From: Pseudomonas sp. ADAK13
GTDB lineage: Bacteria; Pseudomonadota; Gammaproteobacteria; Pseudomonadales; Pseudomonadaceae
Direction: 5' to 3'
Assembly: GCF_012935715.1 (NCBI RefSeq)
Contig: NZ_CP052860.1
Span: 6,634,001 to 6,698,000, forward strand
DNA: 64,000 bases
Both the position numbers and the translations under genes were made by a program. How positions within the stretch are numbered: position 1 is the stretch's first letter; every line of letters starts with the position of its first letter. The notes under the pieces were generated by a model. It ran no database searches and was not told the DNA's origin. It worked only from the letters and a program-made list of their open reading frames with translations. This document shows positions 47,625 to 55,518 of this stretch, one piece after another.

Positions 47625-47792
47625 TCAATCATCCCGTGTGAGTACTTCCAGCAACTCGATCTCAAACCGCAGATTGCTGTTGGGCGTGATATGCGCGCCC
47701 ATCGACCGCTCACCGTAAGCCAGGTGCGCCGGCACAAACAAAGTGCGAATACCGCCAACTTTCATGCCCATCAGGCCTTGGTCCCAGCCTTT
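47625..47792 (-). pseudogene. FKBP-type prolyl isomerase, 3' fragment
   Basis: The frame reads KGWDQGLMGMKVGG, IRTLFVPAHLAYGERSMGAH and ITPNSNLRFEIELLEVLTRDD, which is the C-terminal half of an FKBP with the conserved W, the VPAHLAYGE segment and N-L-R-F-E-I-E-L-L. There is no start; element sequence with an in-frame TGA precedes it. Joined at the core to the 5' fragment at 59762-59946 it gives a 113-residue FKBP, the normal length of the single-domain family. Confidence 0.93.
47782..47792. repeat. attL core of the integrative element
   Basis: TCCCAGCCTTT, identical to 59762-59772. Bases flanking the two copies differ on both sides (G and T here, C and G there). The serine recombinase starts 57 bp inside. 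Confidence 0.85.
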
Positions 47793-47848
47793 TCACATGT
47801 AACCCTAGCATCTGCTACCTTATCAATCACCACGGCAGGGGCGCCCTA

Positions 47849-49453
47849 ATGCAGAAGAAACAGGCAATTTCATACATTCGATTCTCCAGTGCCCGACAGA
47901 AAGGTGGATCAAGCGTAGAGCGCCAAGAGTCCATGATTGCCGAATGGTTGAGCAATCACCCGGAATACGTGCTAGGTGACTTGAGATTCAAAGATCTATC
48001 CAAGAGTGGATACCACGGCGAACATATCGAAGCCGGTGGTGGATTTGGAGAACTTCTCTATGCAATCGAAAAAGGGGCTATCCACGCTGGTGACGTAGTT
48101 CTTGTGGAAGCCATGGACCGCGCCGGGCGCCTCGCTCCGCTGGAAATGCTCACTCTGATCATTGCCCCAATCCTTCAAGCTGGCGTAGCCATCGTTACGC
48201 TAGACGACGGCACGGAGTACACGAAAGCGTCTGTGGGTGGCACCCAAATATTCCTGCTTGTAGCGAAGATCCAAGCGGCACACGGATACTCCGAAGCACT
48301 CGCCAGACGTATGACTGACTCGTATGCCATCCGCCGTACTGCGGCCAAAAATGGAACCACTCCAAAGCGTATGACACCTGCGTGGCTTAACAGTGACGGC
48401 ACTGTTCGTGACGATGTTGCACATTGGGTCAAGATCGCTTTTGAACTGTACGTATCTGGGCTGGGCAAGGCGACGATAGCTAAAAGGATGCGTGAATCTG
48501 GGGTAGATCGTCTCGCCAAATGCAGCGGTCCTACCGTCGAAGGCTGGCTACGGAATAAAGCAGTTATCGGCAAATGGGAGACGCTTGCCGGTACGCCAGA
48601 ACATCAGATTATTGACGACGTGTACCCGGTCATCATTGAGCCAAGCCTGTTCTACAGAGCACAGATTCACGCAGCGGCGGTACGAACAAACCGCCCAGTG
48701 AAAACGGCTAACAACTTCCTTGTGGGACTAGTGCAGTGCGGATCATGTGGCAAGAACTACATCATGCAGAACAAGGATGGCCTGCCCCACTCCCTGCGCT
48801 GCCGTACCAGACAGAATCTCAAGGGTTGTGAAAACTCCCACACCGTACCAAAGCCTGTGATGGACAGAATCTATTCCTATACGTCACCTAGGGCGGCTCA
48901 GCAGGCGATAGCACAGCAACAGCTCGGCGTTAACGAGAAGGAAATCCTAGGCCATGAAGCCGCGCTGACGGCTATCAGCAGGAAGGTGGAGAACCTTGCC
49001 CAGACGATAAGCCAAGTCGGAATAATGCCCGAATTGATCGAAGCTCTACGTCATGCACAGGCCGACCGTGATGCCGCCGAAAGAGCCGTGGTTCTCTTGC
49101 GTGCAACAGTGGTCGCACCGGCTGCACAAGGCTGGAAAACTCAGGGAGACATTTGGTCCTTGGAGAAAGAGGATCCACAGCGTCTTGCCGCCATGCTACG
49201 AACAGTTGGCTACTCGATCACTGTTCACGCTGACGGGCGAATCACATCCACCCACGCCGAAACAACATTTCGATATGCCGGGGTTGACCGTGGGAAAGAT
49301 AAGTACAAGCTCCTGAACGGAGAGAAACTGATCTTGGTAGACAAGCCCACCCTCAATGAACATCCATACTGGGAACCATTCGACGTTGAGGACGTTGCCG
49401 AGTCAGTATGGCTGGAAGACGACTACGCAAACCTACAACGGCAGAATGAGTGA
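47849..49453 (+). CDS. Large serine recombinase (integrase)
   Basis: A 534-residue site-specific recombinase. The N-terminal catalytic domain has Y-I-R-F-S with nucleophile Ser13 and the arginine motif VEAMDRAGRLAPLEM. The recombinase domain follows (about 165-275), then a zinc ribbon (CGSCG near 297, with RCR and GC pairs to about 330) and a coiled-coil-like stretch. Its place next to one end of the element and the 11-bp core fit serine integrase chemistry. It should insert and, with a directionality factor, excise the element. No directionality factor is recognised. Confidence 0.93.
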   Translation: MQKKQAISYIRFSSARQKGGSSVERQESMIAEWLSNHPEYVLGDLRFKDLSKSGYHGEHIEAGGGFGELLYAIEKGAIHAGDVVLVEAMDRAGRLAPLEMLTLIIAPILQAGVAIVTLDDGTEYTKASVGGTQIFLLVAKIQAAHGYSEALARRMTDSYAIRRTAAKNGTTPKRMTPAWLNSDGTVRDDVAHWVKIAFELYVSGLGKATIAKRMRESGVDRLAKCSGPTVEGWLRNKAVIGKWETLAGTPEHQIIDDVYPVIIEPSLFYRAQIHAAAVRTNRPVKTANNFLVGLVQCGSCGKNYIMQNKDGLPHSLRCRTRQNLKGCENSHTVPKPVMDRIYSYTSPRAAQQAIAQQQLGVNEKEILGHEAALTAISRKVENLAQTISQVGIMPELIEALRHAQADRDAAERAVVLLRATVVAPAAQGWKTQGDIWSLEKEDPQRLAAMLRTVGYSITVHADGRITSTHAETTFRYAGVDRGKDKYKLLNGEKLILVDKPTLNEHPYWEPFDVEDVAESVWLEDDYANLQRQNE

Positions 49454-49502
49454 CCCTTATCCGACGCCTAGAACGCACCCTACTAAACCAAGGAAGACAC
49501 TG

Positions 49503-49925
49503 ATGAAATCGCCCTCCGACCTTAAGATCCTCAGCACCATCTATAAGATGTACTACAAAGAATTCAAAAATTATGCATGTGAGTCAGATGTACAAAGCAG
49601 ACGTAAATCCAAGATCTTCGTGCCAATCCATTGCAAGACGGTGGCCAAAAAACTGAATGTAGACCACGACATAGTATTTGGCAGGCTTTACTACCACCTA
49701 CAACAAAAGTACGGTTACACCAGAGAGGACGGTAGTAAAGTTGCGTTCTACACTACGATAGCCGGGGAGGAAAATCGTTGCGTCAACTTTCCACTTCTTG
49801 CATCTGTGCTTGCGGGCCTGCAAGAGGAAAGCAGTAAATTCAAATGGGCGACTGCTCTGTCGGGCTTAGCTGTCATGATCTCCATCCTAGTGCCGCTGGT
49901 TACTGCACTGCTAGACAAACCATGA
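49503..49925 (+). CDS. Hypothetical protein with C-terminal membrane anchor
   Basis: A 140-residue protein. The N-terminal 110 residues look like a compact DNA-binding-like domain (PSDLKILSTIYKMYYKEFK ... IHCKTVAKKLNVDHDIVFGRLYYHLQQKYGY), with a helix-turn-helix-like stretch at about 48-70. One hydrophobic segment follows at about 115-136 (WATALSGLAVMISILVPLV). It starts 49 bp after the integrase gene and may be cotranscribed. I do not recognise the family. Confidence 0.65.
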   Translation: MKSPSDLKILSTIYKMYYKEFKNYACESDVQSRRKSKIFVPIHCKTVAKKLNVDHDIVFGRLYYHLQQKYGYTREDGSKVAFYTTIAGEENRCVNFPLLASVLAGLQEESSKFKWATALSGLAVMISILVPLVTALLDKP

Positions 49926-50009
49926 GTAAAGTTGGACGATGCACCTACTCCCACCCTAGAGTCTGCTTATCGTCAGCGCGGCTGACAGGTGATCACTACC
50001 GACCGAAGG

Positions 50010-50684
50010 TCACGACGCCCCCGAAGTTCTGCGACCTAAATAAAATGCACGCCCCTTAGGGGTGAACTCATAAGCGAGGCCGTCACCAGTAACAACTAAT
50101 CCCAGCAACTTATTCTCCAGCAGAATATCAATACTACCTTGAGTCTCAACACTCCCGACATTCAATGTCGTACGTAGTGTGCGTAGAGTGGGTTTGATGT
50201 CAGCATCAGTAAATTCAGCGATAGTGTATAGCAGCCTAAAGGCTAAAGTAGGGAGAGCATCCTCAGACTGCTCTTCGGACTGAGGTTTTGCATGAACCTC
50301 TTGCGTCAGTTGGGCATTGGACTCTTGTAGATCGGCGTAAGCAGCCTCTAACTCCGCTTTGGACTTTTCTATCTCGCTACACTTAGATCTTAATTCACGA
50401 TAAGCAGTCTCAAGCTCAACCGTGTAAGAGAAATTCTTACCCGCTTGCCGTTCATACAGGCATGTGATCCCGATCAAGCTCACGATGATACTGATCAAAA
50501 CCGTAAATACTGCCCAAAACGGGATTGGGACTGCGAACGCACCAAACTCGATACACCACGCTACTATCTTAGACAACCATGCGGGAAGCTCGCCATGTTC
50601 GACAAAGTAGTTGGTCAATGCCACTGCTATCACACCAGTAGCGGCTAACAACCCGCCGACGATCTTTCGTCGCAATCCCTTCAA
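50010..50684 (-). CDS. Hypothetical two-helix membrane protein with coiled coil
   Basis: A 224-residue protein. Transmembrane helices lie at about 8-26 and 56-76, a Glu/Lys/Ala coiled coil at about 87-130, and a C-terminal domain at 145-220 that looks like a winged helix (GSVETQGSIDILLENKLLGLVVTGDGLAYEFTPKGRAFYL). Its order (membrane, coiled coil, winged helix) mirrors that of the neighbour at 49503 in reverse. It converges with that gene. No known family is recognised; a cargo or defence role is possible but unsupported. Confidence 0.7.
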   Translation of the reverse strand: MKGLRRKIVGGLLAATGVIAVALTNYFVEHGELPAWLSKIVAWCIEFGAFAVPIPFWAVFTVLISIIVSLIGITCLYERQAGKNFSYTVELETAYRELRSKCSEIEKSKAELEAAYADLQESNAQLTQEVHAKPQSEEQSEDALPTLAFRLLYTIAEFTDADIKPTLRTLRTTLNVGSVETQGSIDILLENKLLGLVVTGDGLAYEFTPKGRAFYLGRRTSGAS

Positions 50685-51047
50685 TTTAAGCTCTTCCTAG
50701 CACGTCAAAATCTCATTCTATCAGAGGGTAATGTAACTGGCGCAAAAGCCTACTCCTAGGAAGTCATGCCCGTTTTTCTGGCGACATTGCAACTCGATGG
50801 CGATTGATTCTCATCCTGTCAGAAATAATCCTGACCTACCCTGCCCCGCTGAATTTTTTGGTGCCCATAAGAGACGGACTAGGCGTGGCTGGTGGAATTT
50901 AGGTCGCCGCTAGAGGTGCTTAACGAGCGGTCCTTACTCGCACTCAAAAGCCAAGTGAATAAAAAATAAATGCTGGACTGGGTGCCGCCGGGTTCAATTC
51001 TGGATGTCGTAGAGCGTTGCGCTGTGGGCAGGTGTTAGAGACGGCGA
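50685..51047. other. Intergenic region inside the element, no gene seen
   Basis: About 360 bp between the membrane protein and the resolvase. I see no convincing gene. CCGGGTTCAATTCTGG near 50988-51003 resembles a tRNA T-arm, but no complete tRNA can be folded around it. Confidence 0.4.
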
Positions 51048-51066
51048 AGCCCGCTCGTGGCGGGCT
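51048..51066 (-). terminator. Hairpin after the resolvase gene
   Basis: AGCCCGC-tcgtg-GCGGGCT is a perfect 7-bp stem, 17 bp beyond the resolvase stop. Only a short T-containing stretch (TTCG) follows on the minus strand, so termination may be weak. Confidence 0.5.
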
Positions 51067-51082
51067 CTAGAGGGCGTTACAG

Positions 51083-51694
51083 TCAGGCTTTGGCTACACG
51101 CTGGACCGTACTCAAAGCACATCCAACAGTAGTAGCTGTTTTGCGAAGAGACATGCCGCTGGCTAGGCAGTCTTTGATACGGGTATGCAGTTTCAAGTCG
51201 GCTGGACGCCCCTGATACACATCAGCAGCCTTAGCCTTCTCGATGCCTTGAGCCTGACGGCGGCGTCTGTCTTCGTAATCCTTTCGTGCAACAGCAGCCA
51301 ACATATCTAACAACATGGTGTTGATCGCGGCCAGCATACGCCCTGTGAAGTCATCTCCCTTACGCACTGGCTGCATTGCTACATAGCTAGTTGGCAAGTC
51401 CAGCGCCACTACCAGCACCCCCTTGGTGTCGAGGATGGCACGGAGCTTTTTCCAATCTGCCTCATTGAGGCGCGACAAGCGGTCAACCTGCTCAACCAGC
51501 AAAATGTCACCGACTTCGCAATCATCCAGCAAACGGAACAGTTCAGGACGTTGAAGAGTTGAGCCGGATTCGTTCTCGATGTACCACGCCGCAACACGCT
51601 GACCATGCTCAGCAGCGAAAGCCTTCAATTCATCTCTTGCCCTTGTGGCGTCTTGGTCATCAGCCGATGCCCGCAAATATGCACGTACAAACAT
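51083..51694 (-). CDS. Small serine resolvase/invertase
   Basis: A 203-residue recombinase. Y-L-R-A-S with nucleophile Ser10 is at the start, VEQVDRLSRLNEADW is the arginine motif, and a C-terminal helix-turn-helix is present (SGMSLRKTATTVGCALSTVQRV). It differs from the large integrase and has no zinc ribbon. Possible roles are dimer resolution, inversion of a segment or directionality. Its upstream region is full of GTAC motifs that could be its binding sites. Confidence 0.92.
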   Translation of the reverse strand: MFVRAYLRASADDQDATRARDELKAFAAEHGQRVAAWYIENESGSTLQRPELFRLLDDCEVGDILLVEQVDRLSRLNEADWKKLRAILDTKGVLVVALDLPTSYVAMQPVRKGDDFTGRMLAAINTMLLDMLAAVARKDYEDRRRRQAQGIEKAKAADVYQGRPADLKLHTRIKDCLASGMSLRKTATTVGCALSTVQRVAKA

Positions 51695-51820
51695 CCCAAC
51701 CCCTCCCGTACCGTTTTGAATGTACCGATTATAGTCGTACTGGTTAGGGTTATTAAAGCGATATTATCGGTACACCAAAAGCATCAGATGAATAGTACTC
51801 GATAGGGTATACCCGTATCG
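51684..51820. promoter_or_regulatory. GTAC-motif cluster upstream of the resolvase (res-like?)
   Basis: GTAC occurs at least six times in about 115 bp, including CCGTACCG, TGTACCGAT (51721-51729) and its inverted copy ATCGGTACA (51766-51774), and later GTAT variants. Such clustered dyads are typical of resolvase res sites. It also contains the start region of the resolvase gene and faces the small membrane gene at 51895. Confidence 0.5.
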
Positions 51821-51894
51821 GTATAGATGATTGATAGCGTTGCACCTGCGGGATAGGTAGTGGCAATCTGATTGCTCCAAAAAAGGAGCTACCC

Positions 51895-52092
51895 ATGAAA
51901 GACGGAATCATTCGCTTAAACGACTTCCTATGCTACTTCGCCATTGCGATATTGGCGTTCGTTGGCTACCACGCATACGGGCTAATGGGCGGTGTTGGTG
52001 GCTTCGTCATTGGCGCTGTGTTTGCTGGGTTCTGGCTTGTTCTCAGCGCCATATACGATGAAGTTAAACGGATTGGCCTAACCAAGGGCTAA
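51895..52092 (+). CDS. Small membrane protein
   Basis: A 65-residue protein with two hydrophobic segments at about 11-30 and 32-54 (FLCYFAIAILAFVGYHAYG; GGFVIGAVFAGFWLVLSAIY), followed by a charged tail. AAAAGGAG precedes ATG 51895 closely. It is the only plus-strand gene in this part of the element. Small phage proteins of this shape can be holin-like, but no lysin is present and the family is not recognised. Confidence 0.6.
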   Translation: MKDGIIRLNDFLCYFAIAILAFVGYHAYGLMGGVGGFVIGAVFAGFWLVLSAIYDEVKRIGLTKG

Positions 52093-52366
52093 GGCACTCT
52101 CCCTCACCGAACCCGGCTCGCATCATGGGCCGGGCTGGATGTTGTCGTCCCGCTGAAAAACGGTGGTTCCGGTTCATTTTGAGCGTTCTGACGTCAAAAC
52201 CTCGATTTGAGCGTAGTCACGGGAAAAAGCTTAGCCCTCGATCCCCACACTCCACGGAAACACTGGGCTCCAGAACTAGGCGCAGGGATAGCGCCTACAA
52301 GAGGCATTGGGTTTCATGGGGGTTTACAGGTAGTTTTCGTGCATTGAGGGTTCCGCACATCTGCCG

Positions 52367-53521
52367 TTACAGAGGCTGTATGAGGCACCCAGACCGACTC
52401 AAGATTAGGATTGTTTCGTCGATGGAACGCTCCTTTGCCGACTCCGGGCTAGCACTGCCCACGAAAAGATAAGCGCGATTGATCAAGCGGTCACAAGTTG
52501 CGCTGTCTTTTGTGTTCAGTTCTAAGCCCTGAACGACTGACATCTGCCGCTCCGTAGCTTTCTCATAACGTCGCTTCATGGCGGAGCGGAAAATTTTCGG
52601 ATCATCCTTGGCGAGCTTCTCATCACGCATCATCTGGACATTGAAGCGCTGTGACTCTTCGGAGACACCCTTCATATCGTCATCTGAGTTTGCGAGCCAG
52701 ACAGCCGACGAACGCATGCTACCCAAATCGGCACCAGTCATGTCCACCTTCAACATGTAGCCCCGGTTATCCATAAACACTAGGGTGCAGGTCATGCCTT
52801 TCCCTGCCTCTACGCATGTGCGAACTGACTTATCCGACGCCAGGTAGAGCGCCTTTGAAACAGGAACGGTCTGAAGCTGATGTTCAGGTGGGTTCACCGT
52901 AACAGTGCCCATTCCATGCTGCCGAGTAGCCATCATCAGCTCAACGATATTGAGATTCCGGTAATCAGGGATAGACTTACCCGTTAGCAAGTCCGGAGTA
53001 GACCCAATCTTCGGCGGGCTCTTCGGCATTATCTTGCTGAGTTCGCTCTTGATGCAAAGTTCGTCGCACTGGTCGGCAGAAATTCTCGCCTGCAAGGCAT
53101 TCAGCGCAACAGTCGCCGGGGCTACCTTAGAAGCGTTGTTAACATCACGCAGCTCCAACCGGTATGGGGTTTTTTCCAGACGCTCAACGCGGTCGGCACC
53201 ACCCCCCTCAGGAATGTAAACGCTGACACTGTAAATCTCGCCTGCACTGTTCTTGAATAGGTAATTGCAAAACCCTATGCCCCCGCAAGACTCCACCTCT
53301 GGTCGGCCTTGAATACGCTGCTGGCTAACACTGGGGTCCATGCCGTCAAGAGACTCAGTGGTGACGCGCTCTACTTCACCCTGAGTAAGCGGCGCTAGCC
53401 CCGATACGACCAGCGCCTGCTTCGCGTTTGCGTAAGTCTGATTAGTGATATTCGGCACACTAGCAGCGTAAGCGAAACATGTGAAGGTACAAAGAAGTGC
53501 AGAGCCAATCAGTGCTTTCAT
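52367..53521 (-). CDS. Secreted protein with N-terminal PASTA-like segment
   Basis: A 384-residue exported protein with a signal peptide ending about residue 20 (CFAYAA). Directly after it comes VPNITNQTYANAKQALVVSG, the pattern of a PASTA repeat. The rest has paired Cys residues (SCGGIGFC, DQCDELC, TCVEAGKGMTC), which suggests disulphides in the periplasm, and no recognised family. It stands alone, 94 bp from the operon behind it. On a phage-like element, a secreted protein with a wall-associated fold could affect the host envelope or superinfection; this is inference. Confidence 0.7.
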   Translation of the reverse strand: MKALIGSALLCTFTCFAYAASVPNITNQTYANAKQALVVSGLAPLTQGEVERVTTESLDGMDPSVSQQRIQGRPEVESCGGIGFCNYLFKNSAGEIYSVSVYIPEGGGADRVERLEKTPYRLELRDVNNASKVAPATVALNALQARISADQCDELCIKSELSKIMPKSPPKIGSTPDLLTGKSIPDYRNLNIVELMMATRQHGMGTVTVNPPEHQLQTVPVSKALYLASDKSVRTCVEAGKGMTCTLVFMDNRGYMLKVDMTGADLGSMRSSAVWLANSDDDMKGVSEESQRFNVQMMRDEKLAKDDPKIFRSAMKRRYEKATERQMSVVQGLELNTKDSATCDRLINRAYLFVGSASPESAKERSIDETILILSRSGCLIQPL

Positions 53522-53615
53522 AAACGTCCTGTAGAGTAAATACGCAATTTCAAAAAGCCACTATAGCGCAATAAGCGTACAAAAAAGTATGCACCGGAGG
53601 GAGCTACTAAGGTGC

Positions 53616-54848
53616 CTACCGCTCCCACGGAAGCGGATCAACTACCACCGGTTGACGTACCAGAGGCATCACCGGAACCACGTCTAGCACTGGGTCATCA
53701 AGAGATTCAGCAAACCCCTTCAGTCTCGCCAACACCCTTGCGGGAGCCTGTACAACGGGAATGACTGATGTTGCTGTTTGCTTGGGCCTCACGCTGAACA
53801 CAATGGGCTTGTATGCCGGGATACGTTCACCGTGATCCATGATGCTGGTGTGGCGGGCGATGTATTCGCTCAGTACGTCTTGGAGGGCTTCAACAGACTT
53901 GCCGTGTAACAGGTCAAAGACTGCATGCTGCTCATGGGTGTTGAGAGTGATCCGACTCAAGTGCTGTGATGTAAACGGGGCTACACGCTTCCGCAGGATG
54001 TTCATTACATGGGCTAGTTCTGGCCGGTACGTAGAGTGGCGCTCAAGCTCTAGCAGGAACACGTCAGAGGCCGTGTACGTGGTGGTCTTCACCACAAAAG
54101 CCGCACCCCCCTCCTTGCCTTCCAATGTCGCCTTGAGAGCCCTCAAGGCTTGAGTGGTCATGCCGTCGAGGCTGTCTAGGTAATCACGGTGCTCCGGTAC
54201 AGCTGGGTCGAGGTGATCATGTAACCACGCTGTCAGGGCATGACGCTGGGTTGATTGGATCTTGGCGACCTTCACCAGCTCGGCTACCACATCAGGCCCA
54301 AGGAAAGCGATGATGCGTTCTACGGTTTGTTTGCGTGGCGATCCTTTGGCTACAGCATGTTTGGATACCAAGGCACTGCGGCTAATGCTGAGGCCATGGC
54401 CGTAGTATTTCGTACCGTGAGCGCGATTGAGGTGAGTCGGCGCCACTACAAGGTTTTCAGCGTGGTAGAGGCCAATGAAGGCGTGGCCTTGCACTGGGGC
54501 AATGTGGCTGATCTCAAAGTCTTTGGACTGGCCGTATTGGTTGGCCTTGAGCTTGAGTTTGTATACGTCGTGCAGGGCTAGCAATGATTCAACTGTATGG
54601 CCGGTGAGGATTTGCAGGGTGCCTGCACGTTCGCATTCGTAGGCCAAGTGGTACAAGAAGGCGGAGTTGGTTGCTTTGGCAAGGCGTGCAGTTCGTCTCT
54701 TGGTGGAGGCGGCGAGCTGTTTGCACTGACGTGTGCAGTAGATGGCTGTAGCGCTCTTTGTACGGAATCGTTGTTTACATTCAGGGCATGTCGGACGGCG
54801 GTAAACTGCCTTAGTGGTGGGCTTCTTGCTCGGTGCTGCTGTTGTCAC
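53616..54848 (-). CDS. Zinc-ribbon protein with HNH-like region
   Basis: A 410-residue protein. A zinc ribbon lies at about 20-45 (CPECKQRFRTKSATAIYCTRQC). An HNH-like core is at about 105-150: E-I-S-H-I-A-P, then GLYHAENLVVAPTHLNRAHG, which has the His, Asn and second His of HNH nucleases in order. The remaining 250 residues are unrecognised. It ends the tape measure operon and overlaps the zinc-ribbon gene before it by 38 bp. A nuclease role on phage or element DNA is likely but unproven. Confidence 0.65.
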   Translation of the reverse strand: MTTAAPSKKPTTKAVYRRPTCPECKQRFRTKSATAIYCTRQCKQLAASTKRRTARLAKATNSAFLYHLAYECERAGTLQILTGHTVESLLALHDVYKLKLKANQYGQSKDFEISHIAPVQGHAFIGLYHAENLVVAPTHLNRAHGTKYYGHGLSISRSALVSKHAVAKGSPRKQTVERIIAFLGPDVVAELVKVAKIQSTQRHALTAWLHDHLDPAVPEHRDYLDSLDGMTTQALRALKATLEGKEGGAAFVVKTTTYTASDVFLLELERHSTYRPELAHVMNILRKRVAPFTSQHLSRITLNTHEQHAVFDLLHGKSVEALQDVLSEYIARHTSIMDHGERIPAYKPIVFSVRPKQTATSVIPVVQAPARVLARLKGFAESLDDPVLDVVPVMPLVRQPVVVDPLPWER

Positions 54849-54990
54849 TAGTGCTGACTCCTACTTGGGTCGTCGAGGTATTGGTTTGGTTATCTGATTG
54901 GTACGTGATACGGCATGCCCCGGAACAAAAGGGCATTGGCTTGGAAACGGTGAAAGCTCGCCCACAGGCGCGGCATGTGCATGTCTTCAT
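54811..54990 (-). CDS. Small zinc-ribbon protein
   Basis: A 59-residue protein with the cysteine pattern C-x-C-x2-C ... F-C-x3-C (MKTCTCRACGRAFTVSKPMP, then FCSGACRITYQ), followed by a Ser/Thr/Asn-rich tail. It resembles the zinc ribbons at the starts of the proteins encoded at 53616 and 59026. Its start overlaps the preceding gene by 4 bp and its end overlaps the HNH-like gene by 38 bp. Confidence 0.6.
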   Translation of the reverse strand: MKTCTCRACGRAFTVSKPMPFCSGACRITYQSDNQTNTSTTQVGVSTSDNSSTEQEAHH

Positions 54991-55169
54991 GCTGAAAACT
55001 CCAGATAGGGAATGGCCGGATTACCATCCGGGTGAACTACCACCCAGCGGTGGAGCCCTTGGTGGTTAATCACTTCTTGAACAATGAACCGTTTGCGGGT
55101 TGTCCCGCACAGAGTCATGGCGGCTGTAAGCGCCGCCCCCGATGATGTGAATTCGTATGGCCTAGCCAT
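54987..55169 (-). CDS. Small hypothetical protein in the tail operon
   Basis: A 60-residue protein (MARPYEFTSSGAALTAAMTL, CGTTRKRFIVQEVINHQG, then LHRWVVVHPDGNPAIPYLEFSA). AGGAG precedes the chosen ATG; the open frame extends 45 bp further. It overlaps the next gene by 4 bp. The family is unknown. The following 142 bp to 55311 show no gene. Confidence 0.55.
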   Translation of the reverse strand: MARPYEFTSSGAALTAAMTLCGTTRKRFIVQEVINHQGLHRWVVVHPDGNPAIPYLEFSA

Positions 55170-55311
55170 ATATTGGTTCTCCTGTGAGTGGGTAATGTTG
55201 TGTGCGAGGCACACGGAAGACGTCCACTGAAAAGAGGCTCCAGCCCTTATGTAACGCGGGTTGCGGCATATGCGAGAGGAAGCATTCGCCTACTAGAGGC
55301 ATGATTGTTTG

Positions 55312-55518
55312 TTAGTCACGCTCTGGCGGTGGCAACCTGTGATCGCCCAGAATTGTTATCCAGCAAAGCCCTTCTGGCATACCCATCATCACGCAAGACC
55401 AAACGGTGTCAGCGACATCTGGATACTGGAGAGCAACTTGCTCTCCGTATGTTTCGATCACGTATTGGGTTGCAGCAGCGTGGTAGTCGGCACGCGCTGC
55501 AATGTCTTCGTATCTCAC
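55312..55518 (-). CDS. Small hypothetical protein after the tape measure gene
   Basis: A 68-residue protein (RYEDIAARADYHAAATQYVI ... YPDVADTVWSCVMMGMPEGLCWITILGDHRL). The start is GTG at 55518, overlapping the tape measure stop by 4 bp (GTGA), which supports real coupled translation. The family is unknown. Confidence 0.6.
   Translation of the reverse strand: MRYEDIAARADYHAAATQYVIETYGEQVALQYPDVADTVWSCVMMGMPEGLCWITILGDHRLPPPERD

Noticed and set aside
50960..51010. tRNA-like T-arm CCGGGTTCAATTCTGG
   Set aside because: No matching acceptor, D or anticodon arms can be found around it, and it is not at an element end.
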